Assembly (NCBI GenBank): GCA_011634665.1
Contig: WAEK01000005.1
Location: 1,284,501-1,348,500 of the forward strand
Source of the DNA: Mortierella sp. BCC40632
Taxonomy: Eukaryota > Mortierellomycota > Mortierellomycetes > Mortierellales > Mortierellaceae
Direction of reading: 5' to 3'
DNA length: 64,000 nt
Positions within the stretch are counted from its first letter, which is position 1; each line of letters opens with the position of its first letter. The notes under the pieces were generated by a model. That model saw only the letters and a list, made by a program, of their open reading frames with translations. It was not told where the DNA came from and made no database searches. The translations under genes and the position numbers were made by a program. This document shows, one piece after another, positions 1 through 10,834 of this stretch.

Positions 1-287
1 TGGTGAGTAGTACTTTGGATCCCCATCAGCAATTAGATGATTGCTTAATCTTGCATGGTCGGCTTGTGTTCAACTATATAGGATACGGATCCACTACAAT
101 TCAATTGCGGCCAGCAACCAGTACATCATATGTACTTCTGATGCAACAATCTTCGATGTCAATTCCGGGGACTGGTCAAGATCTTACAAATCAGAGTATG
201 GAAACAACTCAACATATCATCAAGAACCTTTGCCAGTTGATTTACATTTATAACAAAAACATTTATCCAATTTCCGTATCATGTTAG

Positions 288-512
288 GCCGCGATGCGCG
301 AAACCATCGAGCCTCACGGGGAACTACAGGTAACCGTGACCGATGATGAGGGCGGTGACGTGGATGAAGAACAGCAACTAGAGGCGGATATATCCTGGAT
401 GTACGAAGAGCCTCCTCCTGACTTCAACTGTAGCGTAGTTGTGGCATCCTCACCAATCGAGCCATCAGTTCTCCTGAAGCCACTGCCTCAGAGAGTGACA
501 AGGACGACCTGA
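288..512 (+). CDS. possible last exon of a gene entering from the left edge
   Basis: The window opens with a strong donor (GTGAGT at 3-8), and an acceptor ending ...GTTAG lies at 283-287. An open frame then runs from 288 to a TGA at 510-512, about 74 residues, acidic in its first half (TDDEGGDVDEEQQ) and Pro/Ser/Val-rich later. This fits the 3' end of a gene whose body lies outside the window, with a 285-base intron at 3-287. I do not recognise the protein and no domain is visible. A second possible donor (CAG then GTAACC near 330) means the exon could be split further. Confidence is low because the call rests on splice motifs and one short frame. Confidence 0.35.
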   Translation, partial: AAMRETIEPHGELQVTVTDDEGGDVDEEQQLEADISWMYEEPPPDFNCSVVVASSPIEPSVLLKPLPQRVTRTT

Positions 513-1778
513 ATACGCCCGCCCTAAATATAAGATATCCGTCCACTCAAAGATCATTGCTGCAAGCTACAGCACAAAATTTGCATGCCAAAGACGCGTG
601 CTACAACCAAATCAAGCACACGCTATGAATGCCTACACTCTGCTAACATTAACACTTCCTTCACACATTCCTCTCTCGTTTTTTTAGTCACTTGAGCTAT
701 TGGATTTGATAACACTAATCAGCAGCACACAGGGGAGGTACCTCAGTTCTCAGCAACACATCGCGTCAGTTTATTGTATGGAGGTTTTTAGTAGAGGTGA
801 TTGTAGGAGCAATTGTTGAAGTTGTTACATAAAAGCAGACTCTTTCCTCTTTCCTCAGTCTTACGTGAGGAGAACAATCCGTATTAACGCGTCCGCCAAT
901 TCTCCTGTAAGGAGGAGAGAAAGAGCCGACATCGAAGGATCAAAAAGCAACGTCACTTTGAGCGCTTGGCTACCACAAGCCAGGTCGACATTTTATCGAT
1001 ACAGTAAATATATGTAGGTGAACTCACCAGTCTATTGAGGATAAAAATCAGGAGCTAAGCACGAAGGCAGGTAGAATCCCAAGGGCGTACATGTGAATGA
1101 GGAAAACGCCCTAGCCTGGAGACAGGGAGCAGAGCCCAACCATACACAGCGCTTGTGTCTCTTCCCCACGCTGTTGTTTCGCTGTGTAACGTTGACGGGA
1201 AGTTGGCAAAGATGGGTCCGTGAGCAAGACGGGAAAAAATGAAGGCACAGCTTTCTTTCATGCTCTGCTACCGAAATGCATGTCAAGATTTCCACCCCGC
1301 CTCATTCAAATCTCTGCTCAAGATATCATAGGGTTTTCATGGATCAGCTTCATGCAGTAGGTTACCCAATTGGTTTGCTTCGGCAGACATAGACCTTTAT
1401 GACCAAAATAGTTCGGCTCTACCTTGAGATATAGAAGAATCATGCAGAATATTTAGACATGGCCTACATTTACGACTGTACATGTGGAATTGTCGGCAAA
1501 TTTTCCTTCCCGTCTCCATCCTATCCGTGAAAAGAGCTCAAGAGGCTCGTCGCCAAAGAGTTTTAGTCTCAAAAGTGCATTTTACCAGAGCTAACGGGAC
1601 GCCTCTCGCGCATCAGCAGAAAATCCTTGTGCCGGCTTCGGATTGAGCCTTAACAGAGACTGTCAGGAAGGCCTGTCGAGTGGTTGCTTCTGTACCCTGA
1701 TAAGCTGATAGAGTACAACTGATTGAATGAAGAACCCGATCTAGCAAAGCTCCGTGGGAAAGGTTCAATTAGGATCTC
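513..1778. other. intergenic, no gene seen
   Basis: Open frames here are short and out of keeping with neighbouring genes. A minus-strand frame of 87 codons at 1032-1295 has no supporting splice sites or recognisable motif. The right end holds the promoter of the lectin gene. Confidence 0.5.
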
Positions 1779-1785
1779 TATAAAA
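1779..1785 (+). promoter_or_regulatory. TATA box of the lectin gene
   Basis: TATAAAA lies about 50 bases before the ATG at 1836. It is followed by a C/A-rich leader ending in an A-run directly before the ATG, a usual fungal start context. Confidence 0.6.
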
Positions 1786-1835
1786 CTTCAACCCACCACA
1801 CAAACATTAACCCCTACTCACCCAACACTAAAAAA

Positions 1836-2981
1836 ATGTCCTACCAAAAAAAAATCCTTGCAACTAACACTGTCTTCGATGCAGAGGACAATGGTGTCTG
1901 GTCATTTGCTGATATCAATGGTACCAAGTCCCAGAGTCTTGTTTACATAAAGATAAGAAACACCGATACCGGCAAGACCGAGGTTTATGGATCTTCCAGC
2001 GAATGCGGTTTCCAGCAACGCACTCTGGCTACCAGCACTTACTTCGACATTGAGAATGGCGGAACATGGCTGATGCAAGACTGGACTGGCGATGGCAAGG
2101 CTGACCTGGTCTATATTAAGACTCGCAACACTGGGACCGCCACAGTAGAATTGCATATCGCCGATGCTGCCTCTGGATTCAAGAAGCCCGCCCTCCAAAC
2201 TGGCACCTGCTTCATCTGCGAGGAGAACGGAGTCTGGACTATGTCTAAAAAAGGGGATCTAGTATATATCAAGACCCAGAATACTGGTTCAAACATGGTC
2301 GAATACCATGTTGCCAGTAGAGAATCGAATTACCAACAATTTTCCCAGCATGCTATAACCAACTTTGAGGTAGAAGACAATGGTACCTGGTGCCTTGGAC
2401 CAACTTCTAATGGCGACTTTGCCGATCTCTATTATATCAAGACCAAGAATACCGAATCGGGGATGGTGGAGGTGCATGCTGTTTCTGCTAGCTCCGGATG
2501 GAAAACTAGTTTGATTGACGCAGCTACCTCTTTTAATCCAGAGGAAAATGGGCGGTGGTTGATGGTGGATTTCACTCACCAGGAGCAACCTGACCTAGCA
2601 TATATCAAAACAAGAGTTACCGGCACTGGCAAAATCGAGGTTCATATTGTTGAGTCTGAGGAGGTCGTACCAAAGTCATTTGTGCTCTCATCCCGGAATG
2701 TGAGACTGGACACTGATATCATTTATGTGTTAAGGGCAGATTTGCAGCGAAACAACGGTTCGTGGCGCGACGCCGCCATCGATCTCAGTCAGTTTCTTGG
2801 CAACAACAATGGCAAGTTCGGCTGGAAGAGTAGGAGTTTCCAAGAATCAGCTAGAGAAATCAGACTTGAGGAAACCACCTTGTTTGCGGAGCTCCGCATG
2901 TCTGATGGCTCTTGGGCTTTAGACAGCTTCAACCTTCAAGATGTCCTCATGAACAACGATGGTTTTTTCCAAGCTTCTTAG
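1836..2981 (+). CDS. cytosolic lectin: five tandem repeats plus CVNH domain
   Basis: Single exon, 381 residues. Residues 7-273 hold five copies of a 48-54 residue repeat (starting near 7, 63, 119, 170 and 225) with the pattern FxxEENGxW...DLVYIKTRNTGTGxVEVH, resembling FG-GAP/VCBS-like beta-propeller blades. Residues about 281-381 match the cyanovirin-N homology (CVNH) fold: two half-domains with SSRNVRL...NNGSWRDAAIDL and SAREIRLEE...SDGSWALDSFNL, plus the GNNNGKFGW turn. CVNH proteins bind mannose-type glycans. The half-domains carry Ser, Ala or Leu where many CVNH domains have disulfide cysteines, and there is no signal peptide, so a cytosolic sugar-binding role is inferred. TATA box upstream, AATAAA downstream. 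The fold call for the repeats is weaker than the CVNH call. Confidence 0.82.
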   Translation: MSYQKKILATNTVFDAEDNGVWSFADINGTKSQSLVYIKIRNTDTGKTEVYGSSSECGFQQRTLATSTYFDIENGGTWLMQDWTGDGKADLVYIKTRNTGTATVELHIADAASGFKKPALQTGTCFICEENGVWTMSKKGDLVYIKTQNTGSNMVEYHVASRESNYQQFSQHAITNFEVEDNGTWCLGPTSNGDFADLYYIKTKNTESGMVEVHAVSASSGWKTSLIDAATSFNPEENGRWLMVDFTHQEQPDLAYIKTRVTGTGKIEVHIVESEEVVPKSFVLSSRNVRLDTDIIYVLRADLQRNNGSWRDAAIDLSQFLGNNNGKFGWKSRSFQESAREIRLEETTLFAELRMSDGSWALDSFNLQDVLMNNDGFFQAS

Positions 2982-3005
2982 TCATCATACCTATTCCATA
3001 TGACC

Positions 3006-3011
3006 AATAAA
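3006..3011 (+). terminator. poly(A) signal AATAAA of the lectin gene
   Basis: AATAAA 25 bases after the lectin stop codon at 2979-2981. Confidence 0.5.
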
Positions 3012-4924
3012 CTTGCCTTCTTTGAACAGATGGGTCTCTTTTTGCTTATCCTGGGATTCAAGGGTGAGGCTGTCAATATACCGGACAGTTCACTAACCTT
3101 CTACGCGAACGCAGACGTCGAGTCAGAGGAAATCGATTCAGGGAGTTCTCAACCAAAGCCAGAGTCTCTGTACTGCATGTTGCAAAGACAAATGACAAAA
3201 TGACCGAGCAGGTCAGCACGACAAGAGTAACCTGTGTTATCACCGGGATGAATGTCAGACCTGTTAAAGTCCAAGCAAGTAACTTTATATGGGCCTTGGC
3301 TTTGATGTTGACATAGATACTGGATTAAATGCCCTGTCTCTGTAAGTGGAGGCAAATTTGCAGATCCAAGCTGTGCACAAGGTGTTAATCTTGAGGTTAG
3401 TGACCGCTTTTTTTTTTTTTTTTTAGCTCTTGGCGCTGGAACACGGCGCATCTTTTCGATCGAGCATGGACTACCGTGCAACAGATGCTATCCTATCCCT
3501 TGATGCCAGCAAGCGACGAAACGGATGTGGAACACATAGCATCTCTTGGAGCCATGTCAAGAAGAGTGCCACTCTGAAGAATACCTCGCTATCTATTGCA
3601 GCCCCACAAGTCCAAAGTGAAGCGATTTCAAGACGAACGGCGAAGCAAACTCATACCGAGGTAAAGGGTACCAAAGATGGATATGGCTTGAAAGGAAACC
3701 GAAATGTGAGGGACACTATTTTCAGGGATCGCAGGGGCAAGCAAAGGGGGATTGCACCGCCTAGAAATAAAAGTAGAGTATGCGACAAGCATTCCAGGAA
3801 CATCTGCTCGCAGTCGCTTAGATGTCATCTTATCGGTTTGAAAGTAATTATGGCTAATACTCGTAGGTGCTGGCCTTCGACTCTATGGATTAGTGAACCT
3901 CGAGTTAAATCGTTTTCGTTTAGTGGGTGGATCTCCCAACTCGGCTCCGGAATCAGTGCTATCAGAGGCGCCGTTGCTGACGCTGTTTTCATCACTATAG
4001 CCATTTTTTTTTTTTTTTTTTTAGCTCATTAAACCACTTTTCGATTTCGGAAATGCGCACCGCTCTGGAATTGTCTATCAAACGCAAAGTCATAACACTC
4101 AAACTATCCTTAGTATTGTACGTTCACGCAACATCAGTGCAGGTCTTCTCTTCAGTAATCAAGATCGGTAGGATATCTTTCTCGGAACCTTGTTGGATTG
4201 AGAACAGCTGCCCCAATAGGTCTGGAACCAGTCAGACCACAACTTTGGCCTCCAGTTAGGAGGATTGAATCTTGGAAGCAGGACTACCCACTTCTTTAAC
4301 CAGAACATAGTGCAGTGGTCGATTGCCACTATTCCAAGGAGCTATTAAGACCGACATTCAGCTTTCTCAGAACACTAGAAACCTCTGATCAAAATGAGTT
4401 AGAATAGATCAATATGGTAAAAGTCTTCCAAGTTCCAAGGTATACCAAACGAATTGCAATCCAATGATCCTGTCGAAAAGATTCGCCAAGGCTAAGACTA
4501 GGATCCAGAATACAGGACCCACATGGAATTAAAGCGCTACTCTTCAACTCAAACAAGATATTATCGTGTGAAATAGACACAATAGATGTGTATATAAATG
4601 GAGGAAGAAGGATCCCCATTATTGACTCTTTCAGAATGTTTAGAAATTTTAGAGCTCGTTGTGAATATCAACAAGTCCATTTTCAATGCTTAGGCTGCCA
4701 GGAGGCTATCATAGAGAGATCTGGAGCTTTGGTGACGGTTGTTAACAACGACTCAAGGAGACATAGAGCTGTGTTTTTGGTTTTATTGTGGCTGCTTGGG
4801 AACCCTCTATGGTGGCTCCTGTTCCTGCAGCATGCGCCTGGCAGTCGTAGTTTCGTGGATACAAAAGGAGGAGAGGGGATGCGGGGCCTGCCTAATGCTG
4901 AAATGTCAAGAGTGGTTGATGTAC
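3012..4924. other. unassigned 1.9 kb between convergent genes, possible decayed gene
   Basis: Two T-tracts (about 3409-3424 and 4004-4022), each followed by AGCTC, divide the stretch. On the minus strand there are protein-like pieces that I cannot join: near 3883-4000 a Ser/Asp-rich tail with a KRKR basic patch (SDENSVSNGASDSTDSG...PPTKRKRFNSRF) ending in TAG; near 4040-4105 and 4260-4350 short open pieces. The plus frame at 3430-4032 (200 codons) is open but has no motif and ends by reading through a T-tract. No complete gene can be supported. Confidence 0.3.
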
Positions 4925-7900
4925 TCAAGGCCAAAGGGATGTTGTTGGATTGAGGCCATTGCCAAGGTTGGATCCTGGAACAGGGCTCGGACCACGCTGA
5001 GAGGGCGTAACTGACCGCGATCGACTGCCATAGTCCTGAGAGGCACTTGATCCTGGTCGACTCACCACTTTGCGGACAACTCCACTGGCAAGCATTTTGA
5101 GGTTTGGAAATGAGCTTGCTGGGGAAGGGGTATGAAAGACCTCAAAATGAGGCGTTGGAATACAAGTTTCGCCAACATAAAATTGACACTTTCGATGGAG
5201 AACCATGTTGCAGTCTGATGTTGAGAAAAAGAAATTAAGAGGGCTACAGTCAGAGAAGCTCGTGTCTCGTGTGCGATCTTTGGTTGATTAGGCTTTACAA
5301 ATCACTCACCTTGGCAGATCACGGCTTGCTTCTTCACACTTGTGCGACAAAGCCTACATTCCACAGCTATTAAAATATCCATTCCGGTTTGTTAGAATGA
5401 TTGTTTTGAAGGAAGCAGATCATACCAGGCTCGGATAGATGTGAAAGGACTTACGCTTTGCAAAAGAGCTTTTTACAAATTCATGTCGCTTCGTTGCCCT
5501 ATATCCTTGGCCCATTTCTGTTAACCGTTCTTGAGGACTAGTTGGGGCCGGGATAGTTGAGACAGCATAGTAATTTCCGGCGCTATCAACGCTACCTCGA
5601 CGAGCACTAGGTCGCCTGGCTGGAGTTAGCGCCGCAGGCGAATTTGAGGCTGATGATGCTGCTGGTGGAGGTCGTGTTCCTGATGATAAACCCAATGGGG
5701 TTAAGGCTCGCTTGGTGAATCGATCCATGCCTTCTACACCTGCAAGCTCGCTAAGAGCCTCCTGAACATTGGCCTTTTCCCTTGGCTCCATTGATCTGCG
5801 CCGAATGTATGGCAAGCTATCCATCGGCTTCAGCTCCTTTACAAAATTGACAGAAATTTCCTCAGAATTTAGTACCAAGAGAGCTTCTCATAATCTACAG
5901 CTTGACATGCATGCCCACTCACAGAAGAATCTTTACCTTCAATGTAAAGTTACGCTTTATCCAATTGTGCCGGCCCAACATTCCAGCATTTGGTCGGAGA
6001 TTAGGATCCTTTTGGAAGCATTGACACAAAAAGTCCAGCAAGTCGACTGACAAATTACTTGGGAGCGGTGGTCGCTCGTCCTCAACAATGCGGAAAAGGG
6101 TTGTCATTGGGAGGAGGTCGGCATAGGGTGGTCGTCCCGTCAATAGCTCGATCACCGTACACCCGAGCGACCAGATATCGCTCGCCGTAGAGGCACCCTT
6201 TAATTCAATCACTTCTGGTGCCACTATTGCCATTAGGGTCGCAAAGGTGCCAATATCACCCGTGACGTAGTTAGTCCTCACTGAAAGTCAAACAGTAATA
6301 AAATAATGGCGAACGCATTGAACTTACTCCAATTGGGCGTTCCAGCGACAGCTCCAAAGTAGGACTCTTTGACTTTGAGATTGAGAGAAACTCCAAAGTC
6401 TGATAGCTTTACATTTCCGTTTTTTGTGGTCAAGATATTGGCCGACTTGAGATCACAATGAACCACCTATTTTGTCCCAAAGCGACTGCAATGAGTACGC
6501 GTAGAGAAACGACTAAGCAGTCAAACATAACATATGACAGACACTGATTTACCTGTTTGCCATGAAGATACACCAACCCTTCGAGAATTTTGACCACATA
6601 GGCAACCACCAATTTTTCAGGGAATGGACCAAACAATTTCAGCGTTCTGAGAAGCGAGCCATTCTCAACATATTCCAAAATGATGTTCAGATAGTCGTCC
6701 GTTTTGACAAATCCCTCGTATTTCACGATTGAAGGATGCGCAAGTGACTTGAGAAGCTCGACTTCCTGCATTAACATTTCCATCTCGTGATCCTGCAGTC
6801 CATCGATTTTGATTCGCTTCACTGCAAACACTTGGCCAGTCGTCATATGCAATGCCCTAGAGAATTCGATTTTAAAGTTCATGACTGTCAGATACTTAAG
6901 ATTGACAAACTAATCCGTTAAGATTGCAATGTGAAGAATGCTTACTGGTATACCGAGCCGAACTGGCCACGGCCAATACACTTATCAATGGCCAGTTTCT
7001 AAGAAAAGATCATAAATGGAGTTGCAAAGGTTAATACCAATTGAGCTAGGAGTTTTTCGTGCTTGAAAATGACGTAAAGTCAACCCAGAACTACAGAGGC
7101 ACATACAAAGGTGGACGTAAGAACTCCATTCTCCCATAATTCCAGGTATTCGCAGAGCGGCTCGGACCCGCTACTCGACTTTCGCAGTCCATGAACAGGT
7201 GTGGTTGATCGTGATGATGCTGGTGATCCCACGTTTGATCGAGATCCGCTCTCTAAGGTTTTATCAGAAGGATGGCGACTATGACGTCTGGCCCCAGAAC
7301 TAGAGGGCCCAAGGTTAACCAGTGTGTTGTAAGATGAAGATTGAGTAAGCAGCCCTGGGCTCCCCGGACTAGCGTAGCCATCGCGGTAATTCGGATTGCC
7401 CATGACAGCATTTGCCGTCTGGGGATCGAGGGATATGCTCTTTTTCTTTTTTCTTATTGGATCTGAAAGAGGTGGACCAGAGGTTGTGGGCAAAAGTGGT
7501 CCGGAGAGTGATTTCTGCATTGTGGGTGGTGGCTCGTGGCTGGATGTGCGGCCTTTGAAGCGCCTCTGCTCTGCCTGATCGGTGGCATCCATCCTGCTGG
7601 CACCAAGACTAGTCTCCTCACTCTTCAACCTCATGTCCTCGGCCTTGGCAATAATGTCACCAAGACTGGGACGATGTGTCATCCGGTCGTCAGAGGTTGG
7701 TGAACGCGCTCTGCTATAGACGACTGGGGTGCTCAGGTGTCGATCATTTAGTTTGAATCCAGGACTGTCTGGTTGTTCATATCCAACTCCGAAGCGGATG
7801 CTCTCCTCTTCAAGCTTCTTCACTTGTGCTGCATAGAAAGCCGAGGAGGATGGGCGAATAGAGGCTGTTGTTGAGGCTCCACTTGGGGCATGGGCTGTTT

Positions 7901-10253
7901 TTGAACGCATCCGCGTCACTACTGGAGGTTTGACTGGCTCTGGTACGGAGGGATCGCTCCTGGCGCTGTTGATTGCTGCTGGCTCGGGACGTTTCTCATT
8001 CGTGGCGATCCTGGAGACCCCTCCTACAACTCTCTCCAGCGTCAATATCGTAGAGATAACCTGTCAACCATTGAAATAGAGTCATTAATATCAGAGCTTC
8101 TGGTCAAAAGTTCATGTTGGAATATTAAAAAAAAAAAAAAAAAAAAAAAAAGCCATACCTGGTTCATGTCCTTTCCTTCATAAAGATCAACGGTCTGGAA
8201 CAAGTCAGAGCTTTGAACTCCAAGCTGCAGAATAGATGTGGTGGTTTTATAGAGTAGGAGTGTTAAGGATGTTCATATACAGGTGGGAAGTATGAAAATA
8301 GTGGGTTAGGCAATTGTGATGGCACATGAATAGTAAATTCAGTGTGTGTGTCCCCCCTGCAACAAATATTCACCGGATGTTGACAATCTGAAAAGGGGCT
8401 AGGGTACACAGGAGCGAGACCCATAAAGGAGAAGAGACACCAGACGAACCTTTTTGGCCGCATTGAGGAAATTGAGGATATTCTCCATCTATTTCAAGGG
8501 TGCAAATGAAATGATTGGCATAATGGGAGCATGGCGGAGGTTAGTACAGTGAGGACACAAACAAATGGAACCGTCGTTATCATGTTTCAGCGGAAAGTCC
8601 TGTGCATCACACTGCATGCTGACTCCTGGCCCCAGGCCTCCAAAGGTAAGCAAATAAACATGGTCCATGCTCGGCAAGGTGGTCGTCGTCGTACAGCGAA
8701 TGAACCCAAGGACTCGGCGAGGCTGAGCAGCACAGCATGAGCTAAGAGGCGCGGTCGAAATTTCACATTGCATAACACTTGCCTTCACGAATGGGAGATT
8801 CTTCTGACTGATTTGCTCTACCGTCCCTGGTCGTAGTCGATTGGCAACCCTATCGGAGTGGCCAGTGAAAAGAGAAATCACTCAGTTACCGAGACACTGC
8901 ATCAAAGAGACGAACTGACACCTCGCTTTAGGGCCGGCTTAGCTGCTCTTACTTGCAGAGAAGGACGCCATCTTTCAATGCCTCATGTATATCATGAGTT
9001 GGCAATGCCTGGCCAAGAGTCTTTTCGATAAAGTTCCGAGCAGACTCGAACCTTTTTTGGAGCTGCTCCTCTCGCAGGCGCTTCCCTGCTAGATCAACCG
9101 ATGAAGTGGAAGGAGTTAATCCATGCGCTGCTGTGCTTGTGCTGGTCCCTTGCGATAAACTCGGCTGTAAAGCTGGCGAAGGCACGTTTCTCGGACTCCC
9201 CCCTAGAGAAACAGGGAGTTTCCCAGGGATTCCTGATGATGACGATGCTAGATTTGTCTGTGTCCCAGAGGAGGATCTTGCATAACGGCTATCTTTAAGC
9301 GAGCGTGTGGCGATTTCTACAAGCTGGGCGCCTGTTACAGACTCGACACTTGATCCTCGCTGCTTCGTCTCTGTGCTAGGTAAAGCCAAGGCGTCTGAAG
9401 TTGTCCGTGAATTTCTTGAAGAGTTGGTGGCATTTCCAATTGAAGAGTATGATAGTAGGTCCCTATCTGCGCCTGCACTGGAACTTGTCCGAGGCCGAGT
9501 CCTGTGTGTTGGCTCAGATGTCGCTTCTTTGACAGGGTGGAGCAAGGTCCGCCCACCTAAAACGACACCCGTAGTGGAACTGCTGTTACTGCTACCGCTA
9601 CCACTACTCCGACCATGCAGGCTGTTGACTCCGTTGGCGCTTGACGCAGAGCTGGTGATGTTGTTTAGGCCGTTGCTGATTTTTAAGTGGCCATTGACGG
9701 CTTTAGGAGTTGGACTGTTGCTCCCACTGCTATTGCCGACACCACTAAAGCTGGAGCGATAGTAAGAACGAGAGGCGTCTGGGTTGGAAGGTCCGGCGTG
9801 CACTGGATTGGACCCTGATCGAAGTCTGGAACCCAGAGGACGTGGAACTGGGGGGCTCTCCTTTACTTCTAGGGCGGGCACCGAGCGATATCCGCTGTCG
9901 GCACGTGCACTTTGACGGGCTGCAAGTGCAAAGGTTTCAAGTCTGCTGCCATCTGAAGTCGAACTTTTGACGCCAGGAGACGAATTTGCATTCGTTGAAA
10001 AAGAGGGTGTGGCAGGCGTGGTCAGGCGCACACCATGGCCATCCCCGCCACTCCGTCTGATGTTGCTTGAGTCGCTCATACCCACCGAGTAAATTGGATT
10101 GAAGTCAGCATTGGTGCTATGAGTAGCGCGCATCGGCCGTCCAGAGACGGGTGCTGGAATAGAGGACGGAGCCGAGACTGGCGGCGGGAGTGGAGGACGG
10201 CTGACCTGACTCCCCTCGGCAATCGCAGTACCGCTATGAAGACGTCTGTGCAT
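4925..10253 (-). CDS. CH domain - Cdc15/SepH-like protein kinase - C1 domain protein
   Basis: Twelve exons: 10253-8953, 8849-8783, 8488-8450, 8224-8159, 8060-7107, 6998-6946, 6856-6553, 6466-6328, 6223-5954, 5886-5455, 5366-5310, 5214-4925; 1323 residues in one frame. Residues 1-400 are Ser/Pro-rich and disordered. A calponin-homology domain follows (about 404-500: [48 protein letters not shown]). Kinase domain 810-1063: GRGQFGSVY loop, AVK Lys840, HCD at 931-933, DFG, and APE followed by the [16 protein letters not shown] block typical of Cdc15/SepH-type STE kinases. C1 domain 1199-1245 with H-x12-C-x2-C-x10-C-x2-C-x4-H-x2-C-x7-C. Cdc15/SepH kinases drive septation. The CH-to-kinase junction uses good splice sites (GTATGT...TTCTTAG), and an in-frame TAG sits directly upstream of the kinase exon. 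Intron 2 starts with GC. The exon 9/10 junction is the least certain. Confidence 0.85.
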
Positions 10254-10800
10254 TAGGTCGACTTTGCTCAGCTCAGGAATCCGTGGTATAAAGCGGCATT
10301 AGCTGCGCGGTAAGTTAGCAAGCGCTTGGAGAGTGGTGGATGTCGATGAGTATGCAATAGGACAGGTCCTGGTAGGATGGAGAGTACAAAAAAGCATGCA
10401 CTTTTGGTGCGGATGCAGCAAGATGTGGTGATGAGAAACAAGCGAAATCAACCGATGGCAGGAGCAGACAAGAAAAGGGGCAGTGACAGAAGACAGCGAC
10501 CAAACTAGACAGAGAAGGCACGCGCAGAGTTGAATCAAAGCAGAGCATGCGTTTTCTCGTCTTCTGTGTCATCTCTATATATCCTACTGCTTTCACATTC
10601 GCTCTCTCCTACTCCTACTCATCAGTCATCGAGCAGTGCAGATGTAACCATCTCCCTCATGACAATTGAGGCCTTTCTGACCAGAAACTCTAAAATGGAA
10701 CTCCAAGGACAGCAAGAGCAGTGTCGATAGGTCGTGGACAAGGTTGAGTGAAGCAGAAAAGAGAAAGATCAAAGGGTCTATTTTTTTTTCTTATCTTTCT

Positions 10801-10834
<34 letters not shown>

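Noticed and set aside
3430..4032. 200-codon plus-strand frame
   Set aside because: Bounded by two T-tracts, no recognisable domain, ends by reading through T into FFFFF; the minus strand looks more protein-like in part of it.
6224..6281. Reading the kinase exon from [11 protein letters not shown]
   Set aside because: Splicing at GGCAATAG instead gives the invariant GTPNWMAPEVIEL; the extension is intronic.
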